Shown here piece after piece: positions 1-10,630 of a stretch of DNA of 64,000 bases. Origin of the DNA: Streptomyces thinghirensis (lineage in GTDB: Bacteria > Actinomycetota > Actinomycetia > Streptomycetales > Streptomycetaceae); the NCBI GenBank assembly GCA_021502835.1, contig JAKFGP010000008.1, positions 124,001 to 188,000 on the forward strand. Reading direction: 5' to 3'. A program made the translations under genes and the position numbers. Position 1 is the stretch's first letter. Each line of letters starts with the position of its first letter. Below the pieces are notes generated by a model that did no database searches, was not told the origin of the DNA, and saw nothing but the letters and a program-made list of their open reading frames with translations.

Positions 1-264
1 CGCCGATGTTCGCCTGGCGCCACGAACTGCGGAAGGCGAAGAAGCCACCGCCGGCCGCGCGGCGGCGGGCCCGATACGCGGGTCCCGTCGCAGCAGCAGG
101 CACCCGCGGACGCGGCGCCCGCGCAGGCGTACGCGCCGCACGCGCAGTACGCGCCGCACGCGCCGCACGCGCCGCAGCAGAAGCCCAGCTGGGCGGCCTC
201 CGACGGAGGCAACGACCAGACCATGCAGATCGCCCTTGGTGGACTTGGGGGACGTAAGGAATGA
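1..264 (+). CDS. cslA: CslA cellulose synthase-like glycosyltransferase, C-terminal end (partial)
   Basis: Only the 3' end lies in the window. The visible part is a basic segment (HELRKAKK) followed by a Gln/Ala/Pro/His-rich tail with AQYAPHAPHAPQQ, ending in LGGLGGRKE. Such a low-complexity cytoplasmic tail fits the membrane glycosyltransferase family 2 enzyme CslA, which makes a beta-glucan at growing hyphal tips. The identity rests mainly on context: its TGA at 262-264 overlaps the glxA ATG at 261-263 as ATGA, and cslZ follows, which is the known csl locus arrangement. The reading frame changes around base 60, most likely an indel in the GC-rich stretch. Confidence 0.7.
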   Translation, partial: RRCSPGATNCGRRRSHRRPRGGGPDTRVPSQQQAPADAAPAQAYAPHAQYAPHAPHAPQQKPSWAASDGGNDQTMQIALGGLGGRKE

Positions 265-2204
265 AGGACCGTGCCGGCCGCCGCCGCGCCCGTCGCTTCG
301 CGATAGGTACGGCGGTGGTAGTCGCGCTGGCCGGGATGAACGGGCCGTGGCTCTACCGCTTCGGAACCGAGAAATACCACCAGTACAAGATCAACAAGCC
401 GGAGTACAAGGCCGCCAACGGCAAATGGGAGATCATCGAGTTTCCCGAGAAGTACCGGCAGAACACCATCCACGCGGCGCTGCTGCGCACCGGCAAGGTG
501 CTGCTCGTCGCGGGGTCGGGCAACAACCAGGACAACTTCGACGCGAAGCAGTTCGACACCCGTATCTGGGACCCGGTCAAGGGGACCATCAAGAAGGTGC
601 CGACGCCCACCGACCTGTTCTGCACCGGCCACACCCAGCTCGCCAACGGCAACCCGCTGATCGCCGGCGGCACCAAGCGGTACGAGAAGCTCAGGGGTGA
701 CGTCACCAAGGCCGGCGGCCTGATGATCGTCCACAACGAGAACCCGGACAAGCCGATCACCCCTGCCGGCGGGCACCAAGTTCACCGGCAAGGGAGAACA
801 AGAAGACCTTCGTCTCCAAGGACCCGGTGCTGGTGCCCCCGCGCCGAGAAGGTCTTCGACAAGGCGACCGGCAGGTTCCTGCGCAACGACCCGGGCATCG
901 GCCGGATCTACGTCGAGGCCCAGAAGAGCGGCCGGCAGTACGGAGACGGGCACCCAGGGACAACTACCGCGTCCATGGCGCCGTCGGGCGCGGACGCGCA
1001 GAACACGTACGGCATCGCGCAGAAGCTCGCCCTCGACAAGAAGGACTTCCAGGGCATCCGGGACGCCTTCGAGTTCGACCCGGTCGCCGGAAGTACATCA
1101 AGGTCGACCCGATGCACGAGGCCCGCTGGTACCCGACGCTCACCACCCTGAGCGACGGCAAGATCCTCAGCGTCTCCGGCCTCGACGACATCGGCCAGCT
1201 GGTCCCGGGCAAGAAACGAGATCTACGACCCGAAGACCAAGGAGTGGACCTACACCGAGGAGACCCGCCAGTTCCCGACGTACCCCTGCGCTGTTCCTGA
1301 TGCAGAACGGCAAGATCTTCTACTCGGGTGCGAACGCCGGCTACGGCCCCGACGACGTGGGCCGCGACCCGGGCATCTGGGACGTGGAGACCAACAAGTT
1401 CACCAAGGTCCCCGGCCTGAGCGACGCCAACATGCTGGAGACCGCCAACTCGGTGCTGCTGCCGCCCGCGCAGGACGAGAAGTACATGGTGATCGGCGGC
1501 GGCGGGGTCGGCGAGTCCAAGCTGTCCAGCGAGAAGACCCGGATCGTCGACCTCAAGGCGGACGACCCGAAGTTCGTGGACGGGCCGTCACTGGACAAGG
1601 GCACGCGCTATCCGCAGGCCTCGATCCTGCCGGACGACAGCGTGCTGGTCTCCGGCGGTTCGGAGGACTACCGGGGCCGCAGCGACTCCAACATCCTGGA
1701 GGCCCGGCTGTACCACCCGGACACCAACGAGTTCGAGCGGGTCGCCGATCCGCTGGTCGGCAGGAACTACCACTCCGGTTCGATCCTGCTGCCCGACGGA
1801 CGCATGATGTTCTTCGGGTCGGACTCGCTCTACGCCGACAAGGCCAACACCAAGCCGGGCAAGTTCGAGCAGCGCATCGAGATCTACACGCCGCCGTATC
1901 TCTACCGGGATTCCCGGCCGGATCTCTCCGGGGGCCGCAGACCATCGAGCGTGGTGAGTCGGGGACGTTCACGTCCCGGGCGGCGGAGTCGGTCAAGAAG
2001 GTGCGGCTGATCCGGCCGAGCGCGTCTACGCATGTCACCGACGTGGATCAGCGGTCGATCGCGTTGGACTTCGAGGCGGACGGGGACAAGTTGACGGTGA
2101 CGGTGCCTGAGAACAAGAACCTCGTTCAGTCCGGCTGGTACATGATGTTCGTGACTGACGGGGAGGGGACGCCTTCCAAGGCGGAGTGGGTGCACGTGCC
2201 GTAG
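261..2204 (+). CDS. glxA: GlxA galactose-oxidase-like mononuclear copper radical oxidase
   Basis: About 647 codons, matching the GlxA family length. The N-terminus has twin arginines and one hydrophobic segment (residues about 13-33), consistent with membrane anchoring. Cys121, in DLFCTGH, sits where GlxA enzymes form the Tyr-Cys radical cofactor. Kelch-like repeats follow (for example VLLVAGSGNNQ, YHSGSILLPDGRMMFFGS), then a C-terminal DUF1929-type domain containing the STHVTDVDQR segment with a likely copper-ligand His. The family oxidises the tip glucan made by CslA and is needed for morphogenesis. Several single-base indels break the frame (about 795, 945-960, 1090, 1216, 1287 and 1935). 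The residues on both sides of each break are family-like, so I read it as one intact gene in the organism. Confidence 0.9.
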
Positions 2205-2243
2205 CGCTGCGGCTTGGCAGTTGTTCGTCTGCGGGTTCGTCGT

Positions 2244-2281
2244 GGCTGGTCGCGCAGTTCCTCGCGCCCTTTGGGGCGCAG
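2244..2281. repeat. Streptomyces intergenic repeat (copy 1) between convergent glxA and cslZ
   Basis: The 88-bp gap between the convergent glxA and cslZ genes holds a GCGCCCTTTGGGGCGC hairpin next to CGCGCAGTTCC. The same motif recurs in opposite orientation at 19631-19670. The hairpin probably serves as a bidirectional terminator. This short element is familiar from many Streptomyces intergenic regions. Confidence 0.55.
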
Positions 2282-2292
2282 GGAACCCGGCG

Positions 2293-3332
2293 TCATCCAG
2301 TTCCCTCGGCCAGTTTCAAGGCGTACTCGGACCACCACTCGCCAGCCTTCGGGCCGCCCTTGCATTCGCCGTCCGACTCCCCGGGGCGCTTGACCCACAG
2401 GTAGGCGTCCACGAGGGGGTCGGCGGTCTTCGTCGTCGGGGTTTCGCCGAGGGCTCGGCCGGGGTTGCACCAGCGTTCGCCCGGGTCGCCCCTCGGTGTA
2501 GGGGCCGTTGCCGTTGCGGCTGGTGTCGATGACGAAGTGCTTGCCGCCCACCTTGGCGGAGAGCTGCTTGCCGTAGGCGATGGAGTCCTCGGTGGTGTAG
2601 AAGTTCGAGACGTTGACCGCGAAGCCGTCGGCCTGGTCGATGCCCGCCCACTTCAGCGGCTCGAAGATCTGGTCGGGGTGGCCCCAGCCGGCGTTGCCCG
2701 CGTCCAGGTAGACCTTGGTGTTCTCCAGCGCGGTGAGCTTGGCGATGGCGCCCTTGAGGAGGTCGTAGCGCTCCTCGTGGAACTGCTCCGGGGTGCAGCC
2801 GTCCACCAGGTGGAGCACCGCGTCCGGTTCCAGGGATGACCGCGGCGGAGCGGTCGCCGATGCCCTTGGCCACGCCGTCGATGAAGTCACGGTAGGCGTT
2901 GCCGTCGGCGGCGCCGCCGCCCGAGTACTGCCGCAGTCGCGGTGCGGGATGTTGTAGAGGACGAGCAGCGCGGTGCGGCCGGCCTCGTCGGCGGCCTCGG
3001 TGAAACGCCGCGGGCCTGCTCCTCCGGGTTCTCCGGGCTGATCCACTCGCCGGTCGGCTGCTGGGCGATCTTGCGGATCTGCTCGGCCTGGTCCTTCTTG
3101 TCGGACTTCTGCAGGGCCGCCAGCTGCTGGGCCGCGTTGCCGTCCGGATTGACCCAGAACCAGGTCGGCCTCCTTAGGCTGCTGGGTTATCCCGGCGCCC
3201 GCCTCTCTTGTCCTTGCCCTTGTCCTCGCCGCCGTCGGACGAGGAGCAGCCCGCGAGCAGCAGTGCCGCCCCCAGTGCCACCGCGGACGCTCGCCTCGTG
3301 GACAAGTTTCCGGCCCCCTGCTGCCGGTACAT
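2293..3332 (-). CDS. cslZ: CslZ glycoside hydrolase family 6 lipoprotein endoglucanase
   Basis: The ATG at 3330-3332 opens MYRQQGAGNLSTRR, followed by a hydrophobic segment and the lipobox LLAGC, so a lipoprotein is predicted. Downstream are GH6 landmarks: YNIPHRDC, the LEPDAV strand with an acidic residue, VYLDAGNAGWG, and FVIDTSRNGNGP followed by the WCNP region. The protein ends GEWWSEYALKLAEGTG. GH6 enzymes cleave beta-1,4-glucans; next to cslA and glxA it probably trims or releases the tip glucan. Indels (about 2390, 2480, 2835, 2925, 3010, 3170) split it over frames. It converges on glxA. Confidence 0.85.
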
Positions 3333-3418
3333 CCAACCCCCTGGTGCACTGTTCCAAGTCTCAATCCTGACATACGCCTCCGGCACCTGGAGGTTCCCGG
3401 ATACCGGTCCGAAGGTTC

Positions 3419-4094
3419 CTAGGAGCCGGTACCCGTGAGGTACGCCGATACGACCACGTTGGCCGTGTAGCTGCTGGTGGCGCGGTCGAAGGTGCCGCCG
3501 CAGGTGATCAGGCGGAGTTCGGCGCGGCCCGTGCTGTGCGGCCCGTAGGCCTGCTGGGCGTCGAAGCCGTCGCGGGTGAGGACCTGGACGTCGTCGACGG
3601 TGAACTCGGCTACCTCCGGCAGTCGTCGCGGAGCACCCGGATCGTCTCGCCGGGCTCCAGGGTGCTGATCTTGTAGAAGACGGCGGGCTCGGTCCCGGTG
3701 TCGACGTGGCCCACCATCAGCGCGGTCCCGGCCTCTCCCGGGCTCACGCCGTCCGCGTACCAGCCGACGGAGCCGGGCCGGTCGAAGGGCGGTGGTTCGA
3801 TGGCGCCCTCGGTGTCGAGGCCGCGCGGACAGGACGGGCGCCTGGATGCCGAGTCCGGGGACGTCGAGCCGCTGGGGGCAGGGCGTCGCCGAGGGGCGCG
3901 TGGAGCGGGGGCAACGGTACGTCGGGGGGCCGGCCGGCCGCCGCCATGTCGCCGGTGGCCGGCCGGGATATGCCCTCGCGCACGTCGGTGGCCTCGCGGC
4001 CCCACAGCCACAGCCCGAGGAGCAGCACCACCCAGGCGATGCCGGTCACCAGGCGGCCGGAGCCGACGGTGCGTCGCTGGTCCTGTTCGGACAT
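3419..4094 (-). CDS. class F sortase
   Basis: The start MSEQDQRR is followed by a single membrane helix (LVTGIAWVVLLLGLWLWG, residues about 14-31) and a Pro-rich linker. The catalytic domain shows FDRPGSVGWYADG, the catalytic His in MVGHVDT, and the catalytic Cys and Arg in LITCGGTFDR near the C-terminus, ending VVSAYLTGTGS. This is the compact class F sortase pattern of actinobacteria: an extracytoplasmic cysteine transpeptidase that acts on C-terminal sorting signals. Frame breaks near 3620 and 3830-3900 look like sequencing indels. It lies 6 bp downstream of a secreted protein gene on the same strand, a common arrangement. Its substrate is not identified. Confidence 0.88.
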
Positions 4095-4100
4095 GGTCGG

Positions 4101-4665
4101 TCAGTCCGTCCCGCGGCTCCGGCTGCGGACGCTGCGCAGCGCGACGGCGACGGCGGCGATGCCCGCGAGGACCAGGCCGGTCACGGTGTGCGCCGTGCCG
4201 GGAGGTTCGGGGCGGGCCTCGTCCCGGGCGTCGGCGGCGGCCAGCCGCGCGGTGCCGCCGCCGCCCGCGTCGACGGGGGCGACGGGAGAGGCGGGGGCGG
4301 CCGGGCAGCGCTGCTCGGCGACGGTGAGGGTGCCCTTGCGGGCGTGGTCGCCGCACTTGACCTGCACGGCGTACGCGCCGGCCTCCATGGTGGAGCGGAC
4401 CGTGCCGGCCCCGACGAGGACGCCGTCCTTCGCGGCCAGGGTGAGCCGTACGTCCGAGGCGAAGGCCGCCGACACGGCGAGGGCCGTCTTCTCGGTGCAG
4501 TCCGCCACGCGGAGCTCGACGTCGCTGCCGGGCGCGGGTGTGGACGGTGACACCGAGACGCCTGAGCCGTCCACCGCGTACGCGGCCGGTGCGAGTGCCG
4601 CGATCGGTGCTGAGCGCCGCGGCCACCGCGGCGCCGGCACAGAGAGTGACTTTCAGTGAGCCCAT
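4101..4665 (-). CDS. secreted protein with C-terminal membrane anchor, companion of class F sortase
   Basis: The ATG at 4663-4665 starts a signal peptide (MGSLKVTLCAGAAVAAALS, then APAAYA cleavage region). The mature part is a beta-rich domain with two Cys (VADCTE, VQVKCGDH) and a third in EQRCPA, followed by a Pro/Ala linker and a C-terminal hydrophobic helix (VTGLVLAGIAAVAVAL) with a basic tail. The architecture is that of a wall- or membrane-attached surface protein, but I see no clear LPxTG or LAxTG box. One frame break at about 4605 lies within the signal peptide. No specific function is recognisable. Pairing with the downstream sortase gene is the main clue. Confidence 0.7.
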
Positions 4666-4702
4666 CGTGCACCTCCAGTTACCTGGAGACTCCCCGCGGG
4701 AC

Positions 4703-4729
4703 GGGCCCCCGCATCCTGCGCGGGGGCCC
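4703..4729. terminator. hairpin terminator
   Basis: A perfect 10-bp stem (GGGCCCCCGC with GCGGGGGCCC) and short loop lie between the sortase-companion gene and the HAD gene, downstream of the latter on the minus strand. It probably ends transcription of the HAD gene. Confidence 0.6.
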
Positions 4730-4786
4730 GGCTGCTCCGAACGGGTTACAGTGGCGGCGGGCGGGTTTACCGCCGCTCCACGGGTC

Positions 4787-5564
4787 TCAGACCCGTTCGA
4801 CCAGGTCGGCGATCGAGTCGACCACCTTGGACGGCCGGTACGGGAAGTTCTCGACCTGCTCGGGCCGGGTCAGGCCGGTGAGGACGAGGAAGGTCTGCAT
4901 CCCGGCCTCCATGCCGGCCAGCACGTCGGTGTCCATGCGGTCACCGATCATCGCGCTGGTCTCGGAGTGGGCGCCGATCGCGTTGAGCCCGGTGCGCATC
5001 ATCAGCGGGTTGGGCTTGCCCGCGAAGTACGGCTGCTTGCCGGTCGCCTTGGTGATCAGCGCGGCCACCGCGCCGGTCGCCGGGAGCGGGCCCTCGGTGG
5101 AGGGGCCCGTCTCGTCGGGGTTGGTGCAGATGAACCGGGCGCCGGCGTTGATCAGCCGTACCGCCTTCGTCATGGCCTCGAAGGAGTACGTGCGGGTCTC
5201 GCCGAGGACGACGTAGTCGGGGTCGTGGTCGGTGAGGATGTAGCCGATGTCGTGCAGGGCGGTGGTCAGGCCGGCCTCGCCGATGACGTACGCCGAGCCG
5301 CCGGGCCGCTGGTCCTGGAGGAACTGGGCGGTGGCCAGCGCCGAGGTCCAGATGGACTCGATCGGCACCTCCAGGCCCATGCGGCGCAGCCAGGCGCAGG
5401 TCGCGCGGGGTGTAGATCGAGTTGTTGGTGAGGACCAGGAAGGGCTTGCCGGACTCGCGGAGCCTCTTGATGAAGGCGTCGGCGCCGGGGATCGGCACGC
5501 CCTCGTGGATGAGAACGCCGTCCATGTCGGTGAGCCACGACTCGATGGGCTTGCGGTCTGCCAT
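4787..5564 (-). CDS. HAD-IIA family phosphatase (NagD-like)
   Basis: About 259 residues. Motif I is DMDGVLIHEG near residue 15, motif II is VLTNNSIYTPRDL, the cap domain follows, and motif IV is AMIGDRMDTDVLAGMEAGM with LVLTGLT after it, all typical of NagD/PNPase-type HAD-IIA enzymes that dephosphorylate small sugar or nucleotide phosphates. The ATG at 5562-5564 has an AGGAG about 10 bases upstream. One indel near 5395 breaks the frame between RDLRL and the cap. The substrate cannot be assigned from sequence. Confidence 0.9.
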
Positions 5565-5644
5565 GTGCAACGAACTCCTGGCGTGCGGTGGGGCGGGGGG
5601 CGGGGGGCGCCGGAACCACGGCGTACCGACGCCCCACAGCCTAA

Positions 5645-5785
5645 TCAGGAGTGCGCCGGACGGACCCCGTCGATCACCCGGTACCAGTTGTTGCCGGCGG
5701 TGCAGCGGAAGCGGAGGCGTTGTCCCCGACGTTGCTCGTCGGGCCGGACGCCGGTGATGCGGGTGGACCGGTCCGGGCCGGACAT
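5645..5785 (-). CDS. small uncharacterised ORF (46 aa)
   Basis: The frame MSGPDRSTRITGVRPDEQRR to GNNWYRVIDGVRPAHS shows strong G/C third-position bias for nearly every codon, unlike the other frames, so it is probably coding. The same bias continues some codons upstream (YAHALAPT), so the real start may lie further 5' or the ORF may be the tail of a damaged gene. No domain is recognised. It stands alone between the HAD gene and the phosphonate operon. Confidence 0.4.
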   Translation of the reverse strand: MSGPDRSTRITGVRPDEQRRGQRLRFRCTAGNNWYRVIDGVRPAHS

Positions 5786-5844
5786 GGTCGGCGCGAGGGC
5801 ATGGGCGTAGGTGCCGGGAGGTGAGGGCGGCGTGCGGGCGTCGC

Positions 5845-6897
5845 TCAGTTGCCGGTGGCCGACTTCCAGGCGTCGATGTAGGACGTGAGGTTCTTCTCGA
5901 TGTCGTCCCAGTCGGGTTCGAAGACCTCCACGCCGTCCATCAGCTTGGTGAGCGCGATGGCGTTGGCGTCGGTGGCCTTGACGTCCTGGCGGGCCGCGAA
6001 GCCGCCGCCGATCTCGCTGACCTGCTGCTGGGCCTTCTGGCTCAGCATGTAGTCGAGGAGCTTCTTGCCGTTCTCGCTGTGCGGGCGTCGGTCACGAGTC
6101 CGGCGGCGTAGGGCAGGGCGAAGGTGGTGGGCTTGCCGCCCTCGCGGGCCGGGAACCAGATGCCGAGGTTCGGCATGGACTTGGACTGGGCGTAGTTCAT
6201 CTGGACGTCGCCGTTGGCGACCAGGAGTTCGCCCTTGTCGACCTTGGGGGCGAGCTTGCCGGTGGAGGCGGACGGGCCGACGTTGTTGGCCTGGAGCTTC
6301 TCCAGGTACTCCATGGCGGGCTTCTCGCCGCCGAAGTCGTGCATGGCCTTGATGAGGACGGCGGTGCCGTCGCCGGCGACGCCGGGGGTGGAGTACTGGA
6401 GCTTGTTCTCGTACTTGCCGTCGAGCAGGTCCTCCCCAGGTGGTGGGGGCCTGCTTCAGCTCCTTCTTGTTGTGGATGAAGCCGAAGTAGTTGTTGACGA
6501 CGGCGGTCCAGGTGCCGTTCGCGGCCTTGTCGGCGCCAAGCTGACCCGGTCGACGCCCTGGGGGCGTACTTCTGGAGCAGACCCTTGGTGTCGGCCTGCT
6601 GGATGAACGGCGGGAGGGGTGACGAGCACGTCGGCCTGCGGGTTGCGCTTCTCGCGGGTGGTGCGCTGCACCATCTCGCCGGAGCCGCCCTCCACGTACT
6701 CGACCTTGACGCCGGTCTCCTCTCGAAGTCCTCGAAGACCTGGTCGTACCAGCCGTCGCCGTTCTCGCCCTTGAGGCCGTCGGCGCTGTAGACGGTGACG
6801 ACGTTCTCGTCGGAGGCGGCGGAGGTGCCGCCGCAGGCGGTCAGGGGAGGGCGAGGAGGCAGAGGGCGGCGAGCGGCTTGGCGGGGTTCCTGGGCAT
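5845..6897 (-). CDS. ABC transporter substrate-binding protein, 2-aminoethylphosphonate/iron type
   Basis: MPRNPAKPL begins a lipoprotein signal with lipobox LTACGG. The mature protein starts [14 protein letters not shown] and has [20 protein letters not shown], a fold related to ferric and 2-aminoethylphosphonate (PhnS-like) binding proteins. It ends [19 protein letters not shown]. The neighbouring phosphonatase-like HAD and HpnW-type oxidoreductase favour an aminophosphonate ligand (inference). AAGGAG precedes the ATG. It is the last gene of the minus-strand operon and is separated from the permease genes by a 190-bp palindromic element. Indels occur near 6090, 6435, 6540-6620, 6720 and 6845. 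Confidence 0.85.
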
Positions 6898-6934
6898 GGC
6901 GAGGTGAACTCCTTGCGAAGCGGTGGGGTGTTGG

Positions 6935-7124
6935 CTAGGGGGTGTTGTTTGGATCAGGTCGCCTCAGTGACGGCGCCTTGCAGCGGGGCCGAGCGGGGTC
7001 TGGTGCGTGCAGCTGCAAGGCGGAGGAGGGCGACAGGGCGGAGCCCTGGCAGCCGACGACAACGCCGCAGATGGGCGTGCCAGACCCCGCTCGGCCCCGG
7101 CAAGATCCAAACGACACCCCCTAG
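6935..7124. repeat. 190-bp palindromic intergenic element (MITE/REP-like)
   Basis: Long inverted repeat bounded on both sides by CTAG. The left arm reads CTAGGGGGTGTTGTTTGGAT and the right arm mirrors it (ATCCAAACGACACCCCCTAG). A second inner pair, CCGAGCGGGGTCTGG and CCAGACCCCGCTCGG, is also mirrored. The left arm has about 22 extra bases between the two pairs. It sits inside the phosphonate operon, between the permease and binding-protein genes, and its terminal CTAG supplies the stop codon of the permease. I recall very similar elements scattered in Streptomyces genomes. It encodes no transposase, and short frames within it are not genes. Confidence 0.85.
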
Positions 7125-7917
7125 CGGTATGAGGCTTTGGTGCGGATCCGGGAGACCGCGAGCAGCACCAGCAGGGTCGCCGTCATCAGGACCACGGCGA
7201 TGGCGGAGCTGGTGAACAGGGCACCGGTCGGTGGAGGCGTAGATCAGGACCGGCAGCGGGGTCCAGTCCGGCGGGTAGAGCATCATCGTGGCGCTCAGCT
7301 CGCCCATGGACAGGGCGAAGCAGAGGCCGGCGGCGGCGGTCAGTGACGGCAGCAGCAGCGGCAGCCTGACCCGCCACAGGACGCGGGCCGGGGAGGCGCC
7401 GAGGGAGGCGGCGGCCTGCTCAGTCCGCCGGGTCGAGGCGGGTGATCGCCGCCGACACCGACTGGTACGCGAAGGCGGTGACCAGGACGGGTGGGCGATG
7501 ATCACGATCCAGCGGGTGCCGTTGAGCAGCATCGGCGGCTGGAGAAGGCGACGAGTGTCGCGAGGCCGACGACGACGGAGGGCACGGCGACCGGCAGCAC
7601 GAACAGGGCGTCGACCACCTTGCAGGTGCCGCTTCTTCAGCGCCGCCGCCGCGAGCGCGGCCCAGGTGCCGGTCGCGAGCGCGGAGCAGGCTGGCGGTGA
7701 CCGCGGTGACCAGGCTGGTGGTGAGCGCCTGGAGGGCCTCGCCGCGGGTGGCCGCCTCGTAGTTGGCGGTGGTGAAGCCGGAGGGCAGGACGCTGGACCA
7801 GTTGGTGGCGAAGGGAGGCGCCGAGGACCACGAGCAGCGGGAGGGCGAACAGGGGGCAGGAAGAGGAGGAGGAAGACCGTCCCACGGCCCACTCGCCCCG
7901 CGGTTATGCACCAGCAC
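7121..7917 (-). CDS. ABC transporter permease (phosphonate operon, second permease)
   Basis: A GTG start at 7915-7917 opens VLVHNRGASG; the start overlaps the previous permease by 14 nt, implying coupling. Several membrane helices follow, with the binding-protein-dependent permease EAA motif region EQAAASLGASPARVLWRVRLPLLLPS. The C-terminus, VSRIRTKASYR, ends on a TAG that belongs to the terminal CTAG of the palindromic element, so the element may have replaced the native 3' end. Indels at about 7225, 7430, 7495, 7545, 7620-7690, 7815 and 7860. It forms the membrane pore with the neighbouring permease. Confidence 0.85.
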
Positions 7918-8805
7918 GGCGGCTCACCACCCGGTAGAGGCCGTAGAGGCCCACGGAGATCAGGACGTTGACGACGGCGACCACGCAGGCGCCCGGGTAG
8001 TCGGACTCCAGCATCGCCTTGCTGTACCACGAGCGTCGGCAGGGTGGTGACGCCCTTGGCGCCGGTGAAGAGCACGATGCCGAACTCGTTCAGGCACAGC
8101 ACGAGGACCAGGCTGCCGCCGGCCGCGAGGGCGGGCAGCGCCTCCGGCAGGATGATCTGCCGGACGATGCGCGACGTACGGGCGCCCAGCGAGCTGGCGG
8201 CCTCCAGCTGGCCGGTGTCCAGCTGCGAGAAGGCGGCGAGCAGTGGGCGCATCACGAACGGCGTGAAGTACGTGATCTCCAGTGAGCAGCACGCCCCAGG
8301 GCGTGGTCAGGAACTGGAACGGCCCCTCGGCGGCCCCCGTGACGTCGGTCCACGCGCCGTTGGCCATGCCGACCGTGCCGTAGATGAAGAGCAGCGCGAG
8401 CGTGATCAGGAAGGACGGGAAGGACAGGAAGACGGTCGATGAACCGGGCCACCGCCCTCGCCCCCGGGAACGGCACGAAGGCGATGACCAGCGCCAGCAC
8501 GAACCCGAGCACCAGGCAGCCGACGGTGGCGGCTACCGCCAGCCACACGGTGGTCCACAGCGCCTCGCGGAACGCCCCCGAGGCGAAGACGTCGGCGTGC
8601 CGGCTGCGGCGAGGTGCCGCCGGTGTCGGGCTGGAAGGACTGCTGGACGACCAGGGCGAGGGGGTAGAGGAAGACGAGGGCGAGGAGGGCGACGGGAGGA
8701 AGCGCCCACAGAAGCGCCCCATAGGAGCGCGGGGCTGTGCTCGATCTCCGGCTGCCGCCGGGCGGGCGCGCCGAGCCCGCGACAGGCCGCGGCCCGGCAA
8801 CGGCC

Positions 8806-8813
<8 letters not shown>
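7904..8813 (-). CDS. ABC transporter permease (phosphonate operon, first permease)
   Basis: MAEAVAGPRP precedes the first helix (ALLWALPPVALLALVFLYPLAL). The periplasmic loop and helices follow, then the conserved EAA loop LEAASSLGARTSRIVRQIILPEALPAL, contacting the ATPase. It ends YGLYRVVSRRAGA with TAA at 7904-7906. The ATG overlaps the end of the upstream ATPase gene. Frame breaks near 7935, 8030, 8285, 8435 and 8610 are indels. About 303 residues, normal for this family. Confidence 0.85.
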
Positions 8814-9900
<1,087 letters not shown>

Positions 9901-9901
<1 letters not shown>

Positions 9902-10604
9902 CAGCCGGCTCCTCGCAGGAGGGCGGGCAGGTCGGCGACGGAGTCCAGCACGTGGGTCGCGCCCCGCCTCGCGGAAGGCGTCGTCGCCGTGGGCCCCGGT
10001 GCGCACGCCTGCGACCAGGCCCGCGCCGGCCCGTACGCCGCTCAGCACGTCGTGCGAGGTGTCGCCGACGACGGCGACCTGGCGGACGGTGTCGGCGGCC
10101 TTGGTGCGCAGGAACGCCTCCAGCACCATGTCCGGGGTAAGGGCCGTCCGCGCCCGCCCGCGTCGGCGGGGCACAGGGTGAGCGGCGACCAGGCCGCGCC
10201 AGCCGAGGGCGCCGAGGATGGCGTCCTGGGTGACGCGGGCGAAGCCGGTGCTCAGGACGACGGTGCGTCCGTCGGCGGCCAGTTCCTCGACGGCCTCGCG
10301 GGCGCCGGGGACCGGGGCGATCAGGCCGCCGTCGACGAGTTCGCCGTACGCCTTCTCGAAGGCGGCGTTGGCGTGCTGGGCGCGGTCCTCGTCGCCGAAC
10401 AGGTGCCGGAAGACGGAGATCTTGGACTCGCCCATGGTGGCGCGGACGTGGTCGAGCTTCTCGGCGTGGTCGTCCGTGCCGGGCTCGACGCCCAGTTCGC
10501 GGGCGGCGGCGTCGAAGGCGCTCGACGAGGCCGCCGTCGGCGACGGTGGTGCCGGCCATGTCGAGGACGACGAGGCGGATGTCTGTCGTGGTCATGGTGG
10601 TCAT
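9901..10604 (-). CDS. phosphonatase-like HAD hydrolase
   Basis: Motif I VVLDMAGTTVADGG, the helical cap with MGESKISVFRHLFGDED, motif II VVLSTGFARVTQDAILGALGW, and motif III/IV PYPDMVLEAFLRT then VAVVGDTSHDVLSGVRAGAG are those of the PhnX-like phosphonatase-like hydrolase family (TIGR03351 type), which accompanies phosphonate transporters. It probably cleaves the C-P bond or dephosphorylates a phosphonate-derived aldehyde; the true substrate is unknown. The start could be the ATG at 10604, the ATG at 10595, or a GTG overlapping the upstream stop; none has a clear ribosome site. Indels near 9965, 10165 and 10525. Confidence 0.8.
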
Positions 10605-10630
10605 GGTGGTCGTGGCGGTCACAGGTGGTT

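Noticed and set aside
6942..7124. Short open frames in both directions inside the 190-bp palindrome
   Set aside because: They are translations of an inverted repeat and resemble each other for that reason; no ribosome site and no bias.
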